Shown: in pieces, positions 17,155-26,731 of the stretch
Position numbering within the stretch: the stretch's first letter is position 1
Layout: each line of letters opens with the position of its first letter
Assembly (NCBI RefSeq): GCF_032670585.1
Contig: NZ_JAVQHL010000001.1
Location: 620,001-684,000, forward strand
DNA: 64,000 bases
Reading direction: 5' to 3'
Origin: Ostreiculturibacter nitratireducens
GTDB lineage: Bacteria; Pseudomonadota; Alphaproteobacteria; Rhodobacterales; Rhodobacteraceae
The notes under the pieces: model-generated
What the model was told of the DNA's origin: nothing
Databases searched by the model: none
What the model saw: the letters and a program-made list of their open reading frames with translations, nothing else
Made by a program: the position numbers and the translations under genes

Positions 17155-18665
17155 CCCTCCGCAGGTGTGACGAACTTGCGGCTGCTGAAGAGCTTCGCGC
17201 CGCTCACACCGGTCGAGCAGCCGTTGCCGTCAGTGAAACCGCAACCGCCCCGGATGTCGTAGGCATCTTCGACCATCTCGCGGTGCGTCGTCGGGATGAC
17301 GAAGCGGTCCTCGTAGTTGGCAAGCGCCATGATCCGGTACATGTCGTCGATTTGGTTGGGCGTGAGGCCCACCCTCTGCGCGACACCGAGGTTCACGACC
17401 CCGTCCACCGTCTTCGACCGCATGTAGGCGCGCATGGCGAGCATGCGTTCCAGGGCCGAGACGATCGGAGCCTCGTCCCCCGCCGTCAGCATGTTGGCGA
17501 GGTAGCGGACCGGGATGCGGAGCGATCTGACGTCCGGCATGTCGTCCTGGCTCGCGATCTGGCCCGCCGCGGCGGCGTTCTGGATCGGGCTGAGCGGCGG
17601 GATGTACCACACCATCGGCAGCGTCCGATATTCCGGGTGCAGCGGGAAGGCGATCTTCCACTCCATCGCCATCTTCCAGATCGGCGACTTGCGGGCCGAC
17701 GCGATCCAGTCCTCCGGCACGCCTTCGGCGCGAGCGGCCTCGATCACCTTCGGGTCGTTCGGGTCGAGGAAAACGCCGAGCTGGGCATCGTAGAGCTCCT
17801 TCTCGCCGGCAACGGCCGCGGCATCCGCGATCTTGTCGGCGTCATAGAGCATCACGCCGATATAGCGGATCCGCCCCACGCAGGTTTCCGAGCAGACCGT
17901 CGGCATGCCGGATTCCAGGCGCGGATAGCAGAGCGTGCACTTCTCCGACTTCCCCGTCGACCAGTTGTAGTAGATCTTCTTGTAGGGGCAGCCCGAGACG
18001 CACATCCGCCAGCCGCGGCACTTCTCCTGGTCGATCAGAACGACGCCGTCCTCTTCGCGCTTGTAGATCGCGCCGGAGGGGCAGGACGCCGCGCAGGCCG
18101 GGTTGAGGCAGTGCTCGCAGAGCCGCGGCAGATACATCATGAACGTATTTTCATACTGTCCGTAGATGTCCTTCTGCACGCCCTCGAAGTTGTAGTCCTT
18201 CGAGCGCTTGGAGAATTCGCCGCCGAGGATCTCTTCCCAGTTCGGACCCCACTCGATCTTCTCCATCCGCTCGCCCGAGACCTTGGAGCGCGGGCGCGCG
18301 GTGGGGAAGGCCTCCATTTCGGGGGCCGACTTCAGGTGGTCGTAGTCGAAATCGAACGGCTCGTAGAAGTCGTCGATCTCGGGCAGGTCCGGGTTCGCGA
18401 AGATGTTCGCCAGGATCCGCCACTTGCCGCCCTGCTTGGGCTTGAGACCGCCCGAAGAAGTGCGTTCCCAGCCGCCATTCCAGCGCTTCTGGTTCTCCCA
18501 GTCCTTCGGATAGCCGATGCCGGGCTTGGTCTCGACGTTGTTGAACCATGCGTATTCGACGCCTTCGCGGCTCGTCCACACGTTCTTGCAGGTAACGGAG
18601 CAGGTGTGACACCCGATGCATTTATCGAGGTTCAGCACCATGCCGATTTGTGCGCGTACTTTCAT
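17145..18665 (-). CDS. narH: respiratory nitrate reductase beta subunit (iron-sulfur)
   Basis: 506 residues. Four cysteine clusters are visible: CIGCHTCSVTC near the N terminus, CEHCLNPACAASCP, CRGWRMCVSGCP (Trp replaces one Cys, marking the 3Fe-4S cluster) and CTLCYPRLESG with a later CSETC. It carries electrons from NarI haem b to NarG at the cytoplasmic face. ATG overlaps the narG stop by 4 bases. Confidence 0.97.
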   Translation of the reverse strand: MKVRAQIGMVLNLDKCIGCHTCSVTCKNVWTSREGVEYAWFNNVETKPGIGYPKDWENQKRWNGGWERTSSGGLKPKQGGKWRILANIFANPDLPEIDDFYEPFDFDYDHLKSAPEMEAFPTARPRSKVSGERMEKIEWGPNWEEILGGEFSKRSKDYNFEGVQKDIYGQYENTFMMYLPRLCEHCLNPACAASCPSGAIYKREEDGVVLIDQEKCRGWRMCVSGCPYKKIYYNWSTGKSEKCTLCYPRLESGMPTVCSETCVGRIRYIGVMLYDADKIADAAAVAGEKELYDAQLGVFLDPNDPKVIEAARAEGVPEDWIASARKSPIWKMAMEWKIAFPLHPEYRTLPMVWYIPPLSPIQNAAAAGQIASQDDMPDVRSLRIPVRYLANMLTAGDEAPIVSALERMLAMRAYMRSKTVDGVVNLGVAQRVGLTPNQIDDMYRIMALANYEDRFVIPTTHREMVEDAYDIRGGCGFTDGNGCSTGVSGAKLFSSRKFVTPAEGWK

Positions 18666-21600
18666 TCCGCAGCCTCCACTTTCGAAGCCGGCCGGTCGAG
18701 CCAGTCGACCTTGTCCATCTTGCGGACCACGACGAGTTCATCGCGGTTCGAGCCAACGGTGCCGTAGTAGTTGAACCCGTAGGATTGCTGGGCATAGCCA
18801 CCGATCATGTGCGTCGGCTTGACGATCGCACGGGTGACGGAGTTGTGGATGCCGCCGCGCTTGCCGGTGATGTTCGATCCCGGCGTGTTCACGATTTTCT
18901 CCTGCGCATGGTACATGAAGAGCGTGCCGTCCTTCATCCGCTGACTCACGACAGCACGGGCGGTCAGGACGCCGTTGGAGTTGAAGACTTCGACCCAGTC
19001 GTTGTCGACGATGCCCGCCGTCTTCGCGTCGTTCTCCGAGATCCAGACGACCGGGCCGCCCCTGTTCAGCGTGAGCATCAGCAGGTTGTCGGAGTAGGTC
19101 GAATGGATGCCCCATTTCTGGTGCGGAGTGATGAAGTTCAGGACGACGTGCTTCTCGCTGCCACCCAGCGCGCTCGTTGCTGCGGCGGTGATCGTCTTGA
19201 GGTCCACCGGCGGGCGCCAGGTCACGAAGAATTCGCCAAAGGCCTGCATCCATTCGTGGTCCTGGTAGAGTTGCTGGCGGCCCGAGACGGTACGCCACGG
19301 GATCAACTCATGCACGTTGGTCCAACCGGCGTTGTAGCAGACCTCCTCGCTTTCGATGCCCGACCAGGTCGGGGACGAGATGATCTTGCGCGGCTGCGCG
19401 GCGATGTCGCGGAAGCGGATCTTCTCGTCTTCCTTGACCTCGGCCAAGTGGGCGTGTTCGCGGCCCGTGGCCTTTGACAGCGCATTCCAGGCCTTCACCG
19501 CGACCTCGCCGTTCGTCTCCGGCGCGAGCATCAGGATGACCTCGGCCGCGTCGATCGCGGTCTCGATCTTCGCCATGCCCTCGGTCGGGCCATCGCGGTG
19601 GCTGCCGTTCAGGTCCTTGAGGTGATGCACCTCGTCCTTGGTGTCCCAGGAGATACCCTTGCCGCCGTTGCCGACCTTTTCCATGAGCGGGCCAAGCGAG
19701 GTGAAGCGGGCATAGAGGTTCGGGTAGTCCCTCTCGATCGCGATGTAGTTCGGCGCGGTCTTGCCGGGAACAAGGTCGCACTCGCCCTTCTTCCAGTCCT
19801 TGACCGTCGGCTGCGCGATCTCCATCGGGCTGTCGTGCTGCAAGGGCAGCTGCACGACGTCGGTCTCGACCCCGAGGATCTCGGGCGCGACCTCGGAGAA
19901 CTTCCGGGCGATGGCCTTGAAGATCTCCCAGTCCGACTTCGACTCATAGGCCGGGTCCACCGCCGCCTGAAGCGGGTGGATGAACGGGTGCATGTCGGAA
20001 GTGTTGAGGTCGTCCTTCTCGTACCAGCTCGCAGTCGGCAGGACGATGTCGGAATAGACCGCCGTCGTCGACATGCGGAAGTCGAGCGTGACGAGGAGGT
20101 CGAGCTTGCCTTCCGGCGCCTTGTCGTGCCAGCGGGCCTCGACCGGCTTCTTCCGGCCTTCCTCGCCAAGGTCCTTGCCGAGAACGCCGTGATCGGTCCC
20201 GAGAAGGTGCTTGAGGAAGTACTCATGCCCCTTGCCCGAGGAGCCGAGCAGGTTCGAGCGCCAGACGAAGAGGTTGCGCGGCCAGTTCTCCGGTGCGTCC
20301 GGATCCTGCGCGGACATTTCCAGCGTGCCGGCCTTCAGTTGCTCGGCGACGTATTCGGGAATGGTCTTGCCCGAGGCCTTTGCCGCCTTGCCGACTTCCA
20401 GCGGGTTGGTCCGCAGTTGCGGAGCCGAGGGAAGCCAACCCATCCGCTCGGCGCGGATGTTGTAGTCGATGAGCGACAGGTCCTTGTAGTCGCCATCGGG
20501 CGCGGTCGGCGAGAGGATCTCGGACGACGACACCGTCTCGTAGCGCCACTGGTCGGTATGGGCGTACCAGGCCGAGGTGGAGTTCATGTGCCGCGGCGGC
20601 CGCGCCCAGTCGAGCGCGAAGGCCAAGGCCGTCCAACCCGTCTGCGGACGCAGTTTTTCCTGCCCCACGTAGTGCGCCCAGCCACCACCGGACTGACCCA
20701 CGCAGCCGCACATCACCAGCATGTTGATGACGGCGCGGTAGTTCATGTCCATGTGGTACCAGTGGTTCATCGCCGCGCCGATGATGATCATCGACTTGCC
20801 GTTCGTCTTTTCGGCATTGGTGGCGAATTCCCGTGCGACCTGGATGATCCGGTCGCGCTGCACGCCCGTGATCTTCTCCGCCCATGCGGGCGTGAAGGGC
20901 ACGTCGGCATCGTAGTCGCTGGCCACGTGATCGCCGCCCAGCCCCCGGTCGAGGCTGTAGTTGGCGCAGAAAAGGTCGAAGACCGTGGCGACGTAGTGTT
21001 CCTGGCCGTCGGCGAGCTTCACCTTCTTCACCGGGATGTTCCGCGTCAGCACCTCGCCGCGGGGGTCATTGGCCCAGCCGTTCGAGGCCTGACCGCCGAA
21101 ATACGGGAAGTCGACGCCAACAACGTCATCGCGGTCGCTGTCGAGGATGAAGCTCATCTTGAGCGTCGCGTCCTTGCCACCCGCCTTCTGTTCGAGGTTC
21201 CACTTGCCTTCCTCGCCCCAACGGAAGCCGACCGAGCCGTTCGGAACGACGATCTGGCCCGACTTCTCGTCGATGGCGACGGTCTTCCAGTCCGGGTTGT
21301 TCTTTTCACCCAGTGCTGCGTCGAAGTCCGAAGCGCGAAGCTGACGTCCGGGGACGAAGCTGTCGCCCTTCGGCTCCAGCTTCACGAGCATCGGCATGTC
21401 CGTGTACTTGCGGCAGTATTCCTCGAAATACTCGGCCTGCCGGTCGAGGTGGTATTCGCGCAGGATCACGTGGCCCATCGCCATGCCGAGCGCCGCGTCG
21501 GTGCCCTGCTTGGCGTTCAGCCAGATGTCGCCGAATTTCGCGGCCTCGGAATAGTCGGGGCTGACTACCGCCGACTTCGTGCCGCGATAACGCGCCTCGG

Positions 21601-22405
21601 TGTAGAAGTGCGCGTCCGGCGTCCGGGTCTGCGGAACGTTCGAGCCCCACAGGATCAGGAAGCCCGCATTGTACCAGTCGGCCGATTCCGGAACGTCCGT
21701 CTGCTCGCCCCAGGTCATGGGCGATGCCGGCGGCAGGTCGCAGTACCAGTCGTAGAAGGACATGCAGGTCCCGCCCAGAAGGCTGAGGTAGCGCGAGCCC
21801 GCGGCGTAGCTGACCATCGACATCGCCGGGATCGGCGAGAAGCCGAAAACGCGGTCGGGGCCGTAGGTCTTCGCCGTGTAGGCGTTGGCGGCGGCAACGA
21901 TCTCCGTCACCTCATCCCAGCTGGCGCGCACGAAGCCGCCCTTACCGCGGATCTTGGTGTAGTCCGCGCGCTTGGCCGGGTCGGCCTGGATCGTTTTCCA
22001 GGCCTCCACCGGGCTCTTCGTCTTCCTGAGGTCGCGCCACATCCGCATCAGCCGGCCCCGGACCAGCGGCGTCTTCACCCGGTTGGCCGAGTAAAGATAC
22101 CAGCTGTAGGAGGCGCCGCGCGCGCAGCCGCGCGGCTCGTGGTTCGGCAGGTCGGGCCGCGTGCGCGGGTAGTCGGTCTGCTGGGTTTCCCAGGTCACGA
22201 TCCCGGACTTGACGTAGATCTTCCAGGAGCACGACCCGGTGCAGTTCACCCCGTGGGTGGAGCGCACGATCTTGTCGTGCCGCCAGCGGTTCCGGTACGT
22301 GTCCTCCCAGTCGCGGTTTTCGATCGTGGTCTGGCCGTGTCCCCCTGCAAAGGTGTCCTTGCGGACCGATTTCAGGAAGTTCAGCCGGTCGAGAAGATGA
22401 CTCAT
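18662..22405 (-). CDS. narG: respiratory nitrate reductase alpha subunit (Mo-bisMGD)
   Basis: 1247 residues, full length. The N-terminal 4Fe-4S cluster uses His51, Cys55, Cys59 and Cys94 (HGVNCTGSC, then CARGASYSW). The molybdenum ligand Asp is in SFYDWYCDLPPASP (Asp219, equivalent to E. coli Asp222). The remnant twin-arginine-like N terminus (FLKSVRKD) is typical of NarG, which stays cytoplasmic. It reduces nitrate to nitrite. It follows narK by 17 bases. Confidence 0.98.
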   Translation of the reverse strand: MSHLLDRLNFLKSVRKDTFAGGHGQTTIENRDWEDTYRNRWRHDKIVRSTHGVNCTGSCSWKIYVKSGIVTWETQQTDYPRTRPDLPNHEPRGCARGASYSWYLYSANRVKTPLVRGRLMRMWRDLRKTKSPVEAWKTIQADPAKRADYTKIRGKGGFVRASWDEVTEIVAAANAYTAKTYGPDRVFGFSPIPAMSMVSYAAGSRYLSLLGGTCMSFYDWYCDLPPASPMTWGEQTDVPESADWYNAGFLILWGSNVPQTRTPDAHFYTEARYRGTKSAVVSPDYSEAAKFGDIWLNAKQGTDAALGMAMGHVILREYHLDRQAEYFEEYCRKYTDMPMLVKLEPKGDSFVPGRQLRASDFDAALGEKNNPDWKTVAIDEKSGQIVVPNGSVGFRWGEEGKWNLEQKAGGKDATLKMSFILDSDRDDVVGVDFPYFGGQASNGWANDPRGEVLTRNIPVKKVKLADGQEHYVATVFDLFCANYSLDRGLGGDHVASDYDADVPFTPAWAEKITGVQRDRIIQVAREFATNAEKTNGKSMIIIGAAMNHWYHMDMNYRAVINMLVMCGCVGQSGGGWAHYVGQEKLRPQTGWTALAFALDWARPPRHMNSTSAWYAHTDQWRYETVSSSEILSPTAPDGDYKDLSLIDYNIRAERMGWLPSAPQLRTNPLEVGKAAKASGKTIPEYVAEQLKAGTLEMSAQDPDAPENWPRNLFVWRSNLLGSSGKGHEYFLKHLLGTDHGVLGKDLGEEGRKKPVEARWHDKAPEGKLDLLVTLDFRMSTTAVYSDIVLPTASWYEKDDLNTSDMHPFIHPLQAAVDPAYESKSDWEIFKAIARKFSEVAPEILGVETDVVQLPLQHDSPMEIAQPTVKDWKKGECDLVPGKTAPNYIAIERDYPNLYARFTSLGPLMEKVGNGGKGISWDTKDEVHHLKDLNGSHRDGPTEGMAKIETAIDAAEVILMLAPETNGEVAVKAWNALSKATGREHAHLAEVKEDEKIRFRDIAAQPRKIISSPTWSGIESEEVCYNAGWTNVHELIPWRTVSGRQQLYQDHEWMQAFGEFFVTWRPPVDLKTITAAATSALGGSEKHVVLNFITPHQKWGIHSTYSDNLLMLTLNRGGPVVWISENDAKTAGIVDNDWVEVFNSNGVLTARAVVSQRMKDGTLFMYHAQEKIVNTPGSNITGKRGGIHNSVTRAIVKPTHMIGGYAQQSYGFNYYGTVGSNRDELVVVRKMDKVDWLDRPASKVEAAE

Positions 22406-22422
22406 CTTTCTCTCCTTTCAAT

Positions 22423-25149
22423 TCAGGCCTTGGCGGAGGCGGCCGGTGCGCGGCCACGCTCGATGTCATGAAGGACCCCGCCCGGACGGGTGTAGTAGAA
22501 CCAGGTCAGCACGACGCAGATCGCGTAGAAGCCGAGGAAGCCCCAGAGCGCCATGAAAGGTGCGCCAGTCATCGCGATCGAGGTGCCGTAGGCCTTCGGG
22601 ATGAAGAAGGCGCCGTAGGCCGCGATGGCGGAGGTGAAGGCGATGATCGCCGCGCTTTCGCGCTCCGCCTGGCGACGGGTAGCCGCCGCGTCGAGGTTCG
22701 GCATCAGACGCGGGATCTCGCGCCCCATGATCGCCGGGATCATCTGGAAGGTGGAGGCGTTGCCGACACCCGTCAGGAAGAACAGCGCCATGAAGCAGGC
22801 GAAGAAGCCGACGAAGCTGCCGCCCACGCCATCCGAGGGCAGGAAGGTGATGACGCCGAAGACCGCAACGATCATGCCGAGGAACACCCAGAAGGTCACA
22901 CGGCCGCCGCCGAACTTGTCACTGACCCAGCCGGTAGCCGCGCGGGAGAGCGCGCCGACGAGCGGGCCGAGGAAGACGTATTGCAGCGCGTTCACCTCGG
23001 GGAACATGAGCTTCGTCAGAAGGGGGAAGCCCGCCGAGTAGCCGATGAAGCTGCCGAAGGTCCCGGTGTAGAGGATGCACATGATCCAGTTGTGGAAGCG
23101 CGAGAAGATGATCGCCTGATCACGGAACGAGGCTTTCGCTTCCGCGATGTCGTTCATGCCGAGCCAGGCGCCAATGGTCGCCGCGATGATGAACGGCACC
23201 CAGATGAAACCGGCGTTCTGCATCCAGAGCTGGCCGCCGTCGGACAGCGTCTGCGGCGCACCGCCCATCGCGCCGAAGACGCCGGCGGTGATGACGATCG
23301 GCACGAGGAACTGCATGACCGACACGCCGAGGTTTCCGAGACCCGCGTTCAGCGCCAGCGCGTTGCCCTTTTCAGCCTTCGGGAAGAAGTAGGCGATGTT
23401 GGCCATCGACGAGGCGAAGTTGCCGCCGCCGAGCCCGCAGAGAAGCGCCAGCACGATGAAGATCAGGTAGGGCGTTTCAGGGTTCTGCACCGCGTAGCCA
23501 ATGCCGAGCGCCGGCAGGAGCAGCGAGGCAGTCGAAAGCGTGGTCCAGAGACGACCGCCGAAGATCGGCACCATGAAGCTGTAGAAGATCCTGAGCGTCG
23601 CACCCGAGAGGCCCGGTAGCGCCGCCAGCCAGAAGAGCTGGCCGGGATTGAAGTCGAAGCCGATGGCGGGAAGCCGCGCCACGACCATCGACCAGACCAT
23701 CCAGACCGAGAAGGCCAGAAGCAGCGCCGGGATCGACAGCCACAGGTTACGGCGCGCGATGCGGCGCCCCTTGGCGGCCCAGAAGTCCTTGTCTTCCGGA
23801 CGCCAGTCATCAAGCGTGTGTTTCATTACAGTGGTTCCAGGGATGTGAATTTCTTGCATTTCGGGAAGACCCGGCAGTTTCTCGAGCGCCTCGCCATGAG
23901 CGGCACGCTCCATCGCGCGGATCGAGAGGTGCATCCAGGTCAGCGCGATCGCCACCAGAACGAACAGGAGCGCGAAGCAGCTCGTGTAGATGCCGGTGAG
24001 ATCCAGAAGCGCCCCGAACATGATCGGCAGGATGAAGCCGCCGAGGCCGCCGATCATGCCGACCAGACCGCCGACAGCACCGACGTGAGTGGGGTAGTAG
24101 ACCGGGATGTGCTTGTAGACCGCCGCCTTGCCGAGGCTCATGAAGAAGCCGAGGCCAAAGAGCGTGATGACGAAGGGCCAGCGTCCCATCTCGGTCGAGA
24201 AGGTGATCGGGCCGTCCTTGCCTTGAATGACGTAGTCGGTCGGCGGGTAGGACAGCATGAACAGGAAGATCAGCGAGAAGATGAACGTCCAGTACATCAC
24301 CGCGCGCGCGCCGAAGCGGTCGGACAGGTGTCCGCCGTAGGCGCGGAAGAGCGAGGCCGAAAGGGAGAAGGCCGCCGCCGACATACCCGCCGTCTTCACG
24401 TCGACATGATAGACGTCGATCAGGTAGTGCGGCATCCACAGCGCCAGCGCGACGAACGCGCCGAACACGAAGAAGTAATAGAGCGAGAAGCGCCAGACCT
24501 GGAGTTTCTTCAGCGGCGCGAACTGCTCCGCGAGGCTCGGGGCGCGAACGCCGGTCTTGCGGCGTTCGACGAGCATCGGGTCATCCTTGGCGAACAGGAA
24601 GAAGAGCACGCCCATGATCGCGATGCCCGCCGCCCATACCTGCGCGACGCCCTGCCAGCCATAGGCCACCATGACGAACGGCGCGATGAACTTGGTGACG
24701 GCGGCGCCGACGTTGCCCGCGCCGAAGATGCCGAGCGCGGTGCCCTGCTTGCCGGCATCGTACCAGCGCGAGACATAGGCGACGCCGATGATGAAGGAGC
24801 CGCCCGCAAGACCGACGCCAAGCGCGGCGACCAGGAACATGACGTAGGTGTCGGCCAGCGTCAGCGCCCAGGTTGCAAGACCCGTGAGGATCATCTGCGT
24901 CGAGAAGACGATCCTGCCGCCGAACCTCTCGGTCCAGACGCCGAGAATCAGGCGCGTCAACGAGCCGGTGAGGATCGGAGTGGCAACCAGAAGGCCGAAC
25001 TCGGATTCGCTCAGGCCGAGATCCTTCTTGATGGCCACGCCGATGATGGAAAAGATTGTCCAGACCGCAAAACAGGCCGTGAACGCAACGGTGCTGAGTG
25101 CGAGGGCGCGATTCTGATCGCCCTTCGACACATGCGAACCCTGCAGCAT
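22423..25149 (-). CDS. narK: fused NarK1-NarK2 nitrate/nitrite transporter
   Basis: 908 residues from the ATG at 25149 (CGGAGGCG upstream); a longer open frame to 25239 lacks support. Two complete major-facilitator modules, about 12 helices each, are joined by a hydrophilic linker around residues 430-480. The first half resembles proton-linked NarK1; the second carries GGGNFASSMANIAYFFPK and GNALALNAGLGNLGVSV, the nitrate signatures of NarK2 antiporters. Similar fusions are known from Paracoccus. It imports nitrate and exports nitrite. The upstream region has an anaerobox. Confidence 0.95.
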   Translation of the reverse strand: MLQGSHVSKGDQNRALALSTVAFTACFAVWTIFSIIGVAIKKDLGLSESEFGLLVATPILTGSLTRLILGVWTERFGGRIVFSTQMILTGLATWALTLADTYVMFLVAALGVGLAGGSFIIGVAYVSRWYDAGKQGTALGIFGAGNVGAAVTKFIAPFVMVAYGWQGVAQVWAAGIAIMGVLFFLFAKDDPMLVERRKTGVRAPSLAEQFAPLKKLQVWRFSLYYFFVFGAFVALALWMPHYLIDVYHVDVKTAGMSAAAFSLSASLFRAYGGHLSDRFGARAVMYWTFIFSLIFLFMLSYPPTDYVIQGKDGPITFSTEMGRWPFVITLFGLGFFMSLGKAAVYKHIPVYYPTHVGAVGGLVGMIGGLGGFILPIMFGALLDLTGIYTSCFALLFVLVAIALTWMHLSIRAMERAAHGEALEKLPGLPEMQEIHIPGTTVMKHTLDDWRPEDKDFWAAKGRRIARRNLWLSIPALLLAFSVWMVWSMVVARLPAIGFDFNPGQLFWLAALPGLSGATLRIFYSFMVPIFGGRLWTTLSTASLLLPALGIGYAVQNPETPYLIFIVLALLCGLGGGNFASSMANIAYFFPKAEKGNALALNAGLGNLGVSVMQFLVPIVITAGVFGAMGGAPQTLSDGGQLWMQNAGFIWVPFIIAATIGAWLGMNDIAEAKASFRDQAIIFSRFHNWIMCILYTGTFGSFIGYSAGFPLLTKLMFPEVNALQYVFLGPLVGALSRAATGWVSDKFGGGRVTFWVFLGMIVAVFGVITFLPSDGVGGSFVGFFACFMALFFLTGVGNASTFQMIPAIMGREIPRLMPNLDAAATRRQAERESAAIIAFTSAIAAYGAFFIPKAYGTSIAMTGAPFMALWGFLGFYAICVVLTWFYYTRPGGVLHDIERGRAPAASAKA

Positions 25150-25225
25150 AGTCGCCTCCGTTAGGTGCGCGGAGTCAGTCCCCGCGCGATCCCGGCGACA
25201 AAACCACCGGCGGGCAGCCCGTTGC

Positions 25226-25239
25226 TTGATCCAAGTCAA
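25226..25239. promoter_or_regulatory. FNR/anaerobox in the narK-narR divergent region
   Basis: TTGAT-CCAA-GTCAA matches the Rhodobacter FnrL consensus TTGAT-N4-(A/G)TCAA. It lies 77 bases upstream of the narK start, a common position for activation under oxygen limitation. Confidence 0.7.
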
Positions 25240-25361
25240 AAAGCCGACATTTTATGCCTTAAATCAATGACTTGTAACAAATATCATGCCGCGCCGAAAA
25301 ATCCTTGGCGGCACCCTCGGGATTTTGTCAGAGGACGTGTCGACATGTGCCGCGTCATCCC

Positions 25362-25375
25362 TTAACAATTATCAA
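25362..25375. promoter_or_regulatory. second, degenerate Crp/Fnr-type box, near the NarR-like gene
   Basis: TTAAC-AATT-ATCAA keeps one perfect half-site and the spacing of a Crp/Fnr-family box. It lies 29 bases upstream of the regulator start. It could serve NarR itself (autoregulation or narK activation) or FnrL. Confidence 0.4.
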
Positions 25376-25403
25376 GAGACGACAATTCCGGCCTTGGTGA
25401 TTC

Positions 25404-26120
25404 ATGCGTGACGCCGACCTCGAAGAGATCCGCGCCCTTTCGCTTTTCCGCGACATGGATCTCGACCATTTCGCCGAACTCATGCGCGGCGCCTACCACC
25501 AGAGTTTTCCTGCCCAGGTAACGCTGATCGAAGAGGGCCGGGCTGCCGATTTTCTCCACATCGTCACCGAAGGTGCGGTCGAGCTTTTCGCGGGATGGAA
25601 AGATCGCGAAACAACGTTGGCCGTGGCGCGACCGGTTTCAACCTTCATCCTCGCTGCCTGCATCAACGACGCGCCCTACCTGATGTCAGCGCGGACTCTG
25701 GTGCCTTCGCGGATCGTGATGATTCCGGGTTCCGACCTGCGCATGGCATTCGCCCGCGATGCAGCGTTCGCGCAGGCGATCGTGCGCGAACTCGCAGGCT
25801 GCTACCGAAGCGTGGTGCGACACGTCAAGAACATCAAGCTGCGCACATCGAAGGAAAGGCTGGCTGCGTTCTTCGTCAGCGAGGCCGAAAAAGCGGGTCA
25901 GAAACTGACCTACGATCTGCCTTTCGAAAAGCGGGTCCTCGCCTCCTACCTGGGCATGACGCCCGAGAATCTTTCACGTGCCTTGCGGCAGCTGAAGGAC
26001 GATGGGGTCGTCGTTGACGGGACAAGGGTGACCATCAATGACATGAAGCGGCTTCAGGAAATCGCGCTCACCGGCCCGCTGATCGACGGTTCTTCGTTCT
26101 CGGCGAACAGCGCTCCGTGA
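25404..26120 (+). CDS. Crp/Fnr-family regulator, NarR-like
   Basis: 238 residues. Cyclic-nucleotide-binding-like beta roll at about 10-125, long dimer helix, and a C-terminal helix-turn-helix (VLASYLGMTPENLSRALRQLKDDGV). The N-terminal cysteine cluster of FNR is absent, so it does not sense oxygen through a 4Fe-4S cluster. Divergent to narK, the position and type match NarR of Paracoccus, which activates narKGHJI in response to nitrate or nitrite. Confidence 0.85.
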   Translation: MRDADLEEIRALSLFRDMDLDHFAELMRGAYHQSFPAQVTLIEEGRAADFLHIVTEGAVELFAGWKDRETTLAVARPVSTFILAACINDAPYLMSARTLVPSRIVMIPGSDLRMAFARDAAFAQAIVRELAGCYRSVVRHVKNIKLRTSKERLAAFFVSEAEKAGQKLTYDLPFEKRVLASYLGMTPENLSRALRQLKDDGVVVDGTRVTINDMKRLQEIALTGPLIDGSSFSANSAP

Positions 26121-26154
26121 AGCGAGCCACTTGCCATTCATGACTCCTCGCGAG

Positions 26155-26172
26155 GGGCGCGCGAAAGCGCCC
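26155..26172 (+). terminator. hairpin downstream of the NarR-like gene
   Basis: GGGCGC and GCGCCC form a 6-bp stem with a GCGAAA loop, 35 bases after the stop codon. No T run follows, so factor-independent termination is uncertain. Confidence 0.35.
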
Positions 26173-26257
26173 TGCGCTTGTTGCACGCCACGCCGCGCTG
26201 ACGCGACGGGTGGGGCTGCTATCATGTTTTGAATCAGCCTTTTCGGAGAAGACCGCC

Positions 26258-26731
26258 ATGTCCGATCGACCCGCGATCCTTTTCGTCTGTCTCGGCAACA
26301 TTTGCCGCTCGCCGCTGGCGGAGGCTGCGCTGCGGGCGGCGGCCGCACGGCACGGGATCGGCATCGAGGCGGATTCGGCCGGAACAGGTGGCTGGCACGT
26401 CGGCGAAGCGCCGGACCTTCGCGCGCAGGACATCGCCCTGAGGCACGGGATCGACATTTCCGGCTATCGTGCGCGCCAGTTGGAGCGCGCGGATTTCGAT
26501 CGCTTCAGCCACATCGTGGCGCTCGACCACGACAACCTCGCCGTGCTGAAACGGCTGAGGCCGTCCGGGGCCCGCGCCGAGCTGTCGCTGCTTCTAGACC
26601 ACGTTCCGGGACGCTCGGGGCAGCCGGTGGCGGACCCTTACTACGGGGCGTCGGAAGGCTTCGCCACGACATGGGCGGATGTGACCGCCGGGGCGGAAGG
26701 ACTCCTCGCGAAGATCGCAGGTTTGGCATGA
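26258..26731 (+). CDS. low-molecular-weight protein-tyrosine-phosphatase family protein
   Basis: 157 residues from the ATG at 26258 (GGAG 9 bases upstream). The P-loop CLGNICRSP gives nucleophile Cys11 and Arg17; the general-acid Asp is in ADPYYG near the C terminus. Besides phosphotyrosine, some bacterial members dephosphorylate sugar phosphates on glycated proteins. That role is attractive here because the stop overlaps the start of a fructosamine-kinase-family gene (ATGA). Confidence 0.93.
   Translation: MSDRPAILFVCLGNICRSPLAEAALRAAAARHGIGIEADSAGTGGWHVGEAPDLRAQDIALRHGIDISGYRARQLERADFDRFSHIVALDHDNLAVLKRLRPSGARAELSLLLDHVPGRSGQPVADPYYGASEGFATTWADVTAGAEGLLAKIAGLA

Noticed and set aside
19598..22471. 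957-residue open frame on the plus strand opposite narG
   Set aside because: It is antisense to a full-length narG with intact motifs; long antisense frames are expected at this GC content. The product has no domain and is biased to His/Arg/Val/Glu.
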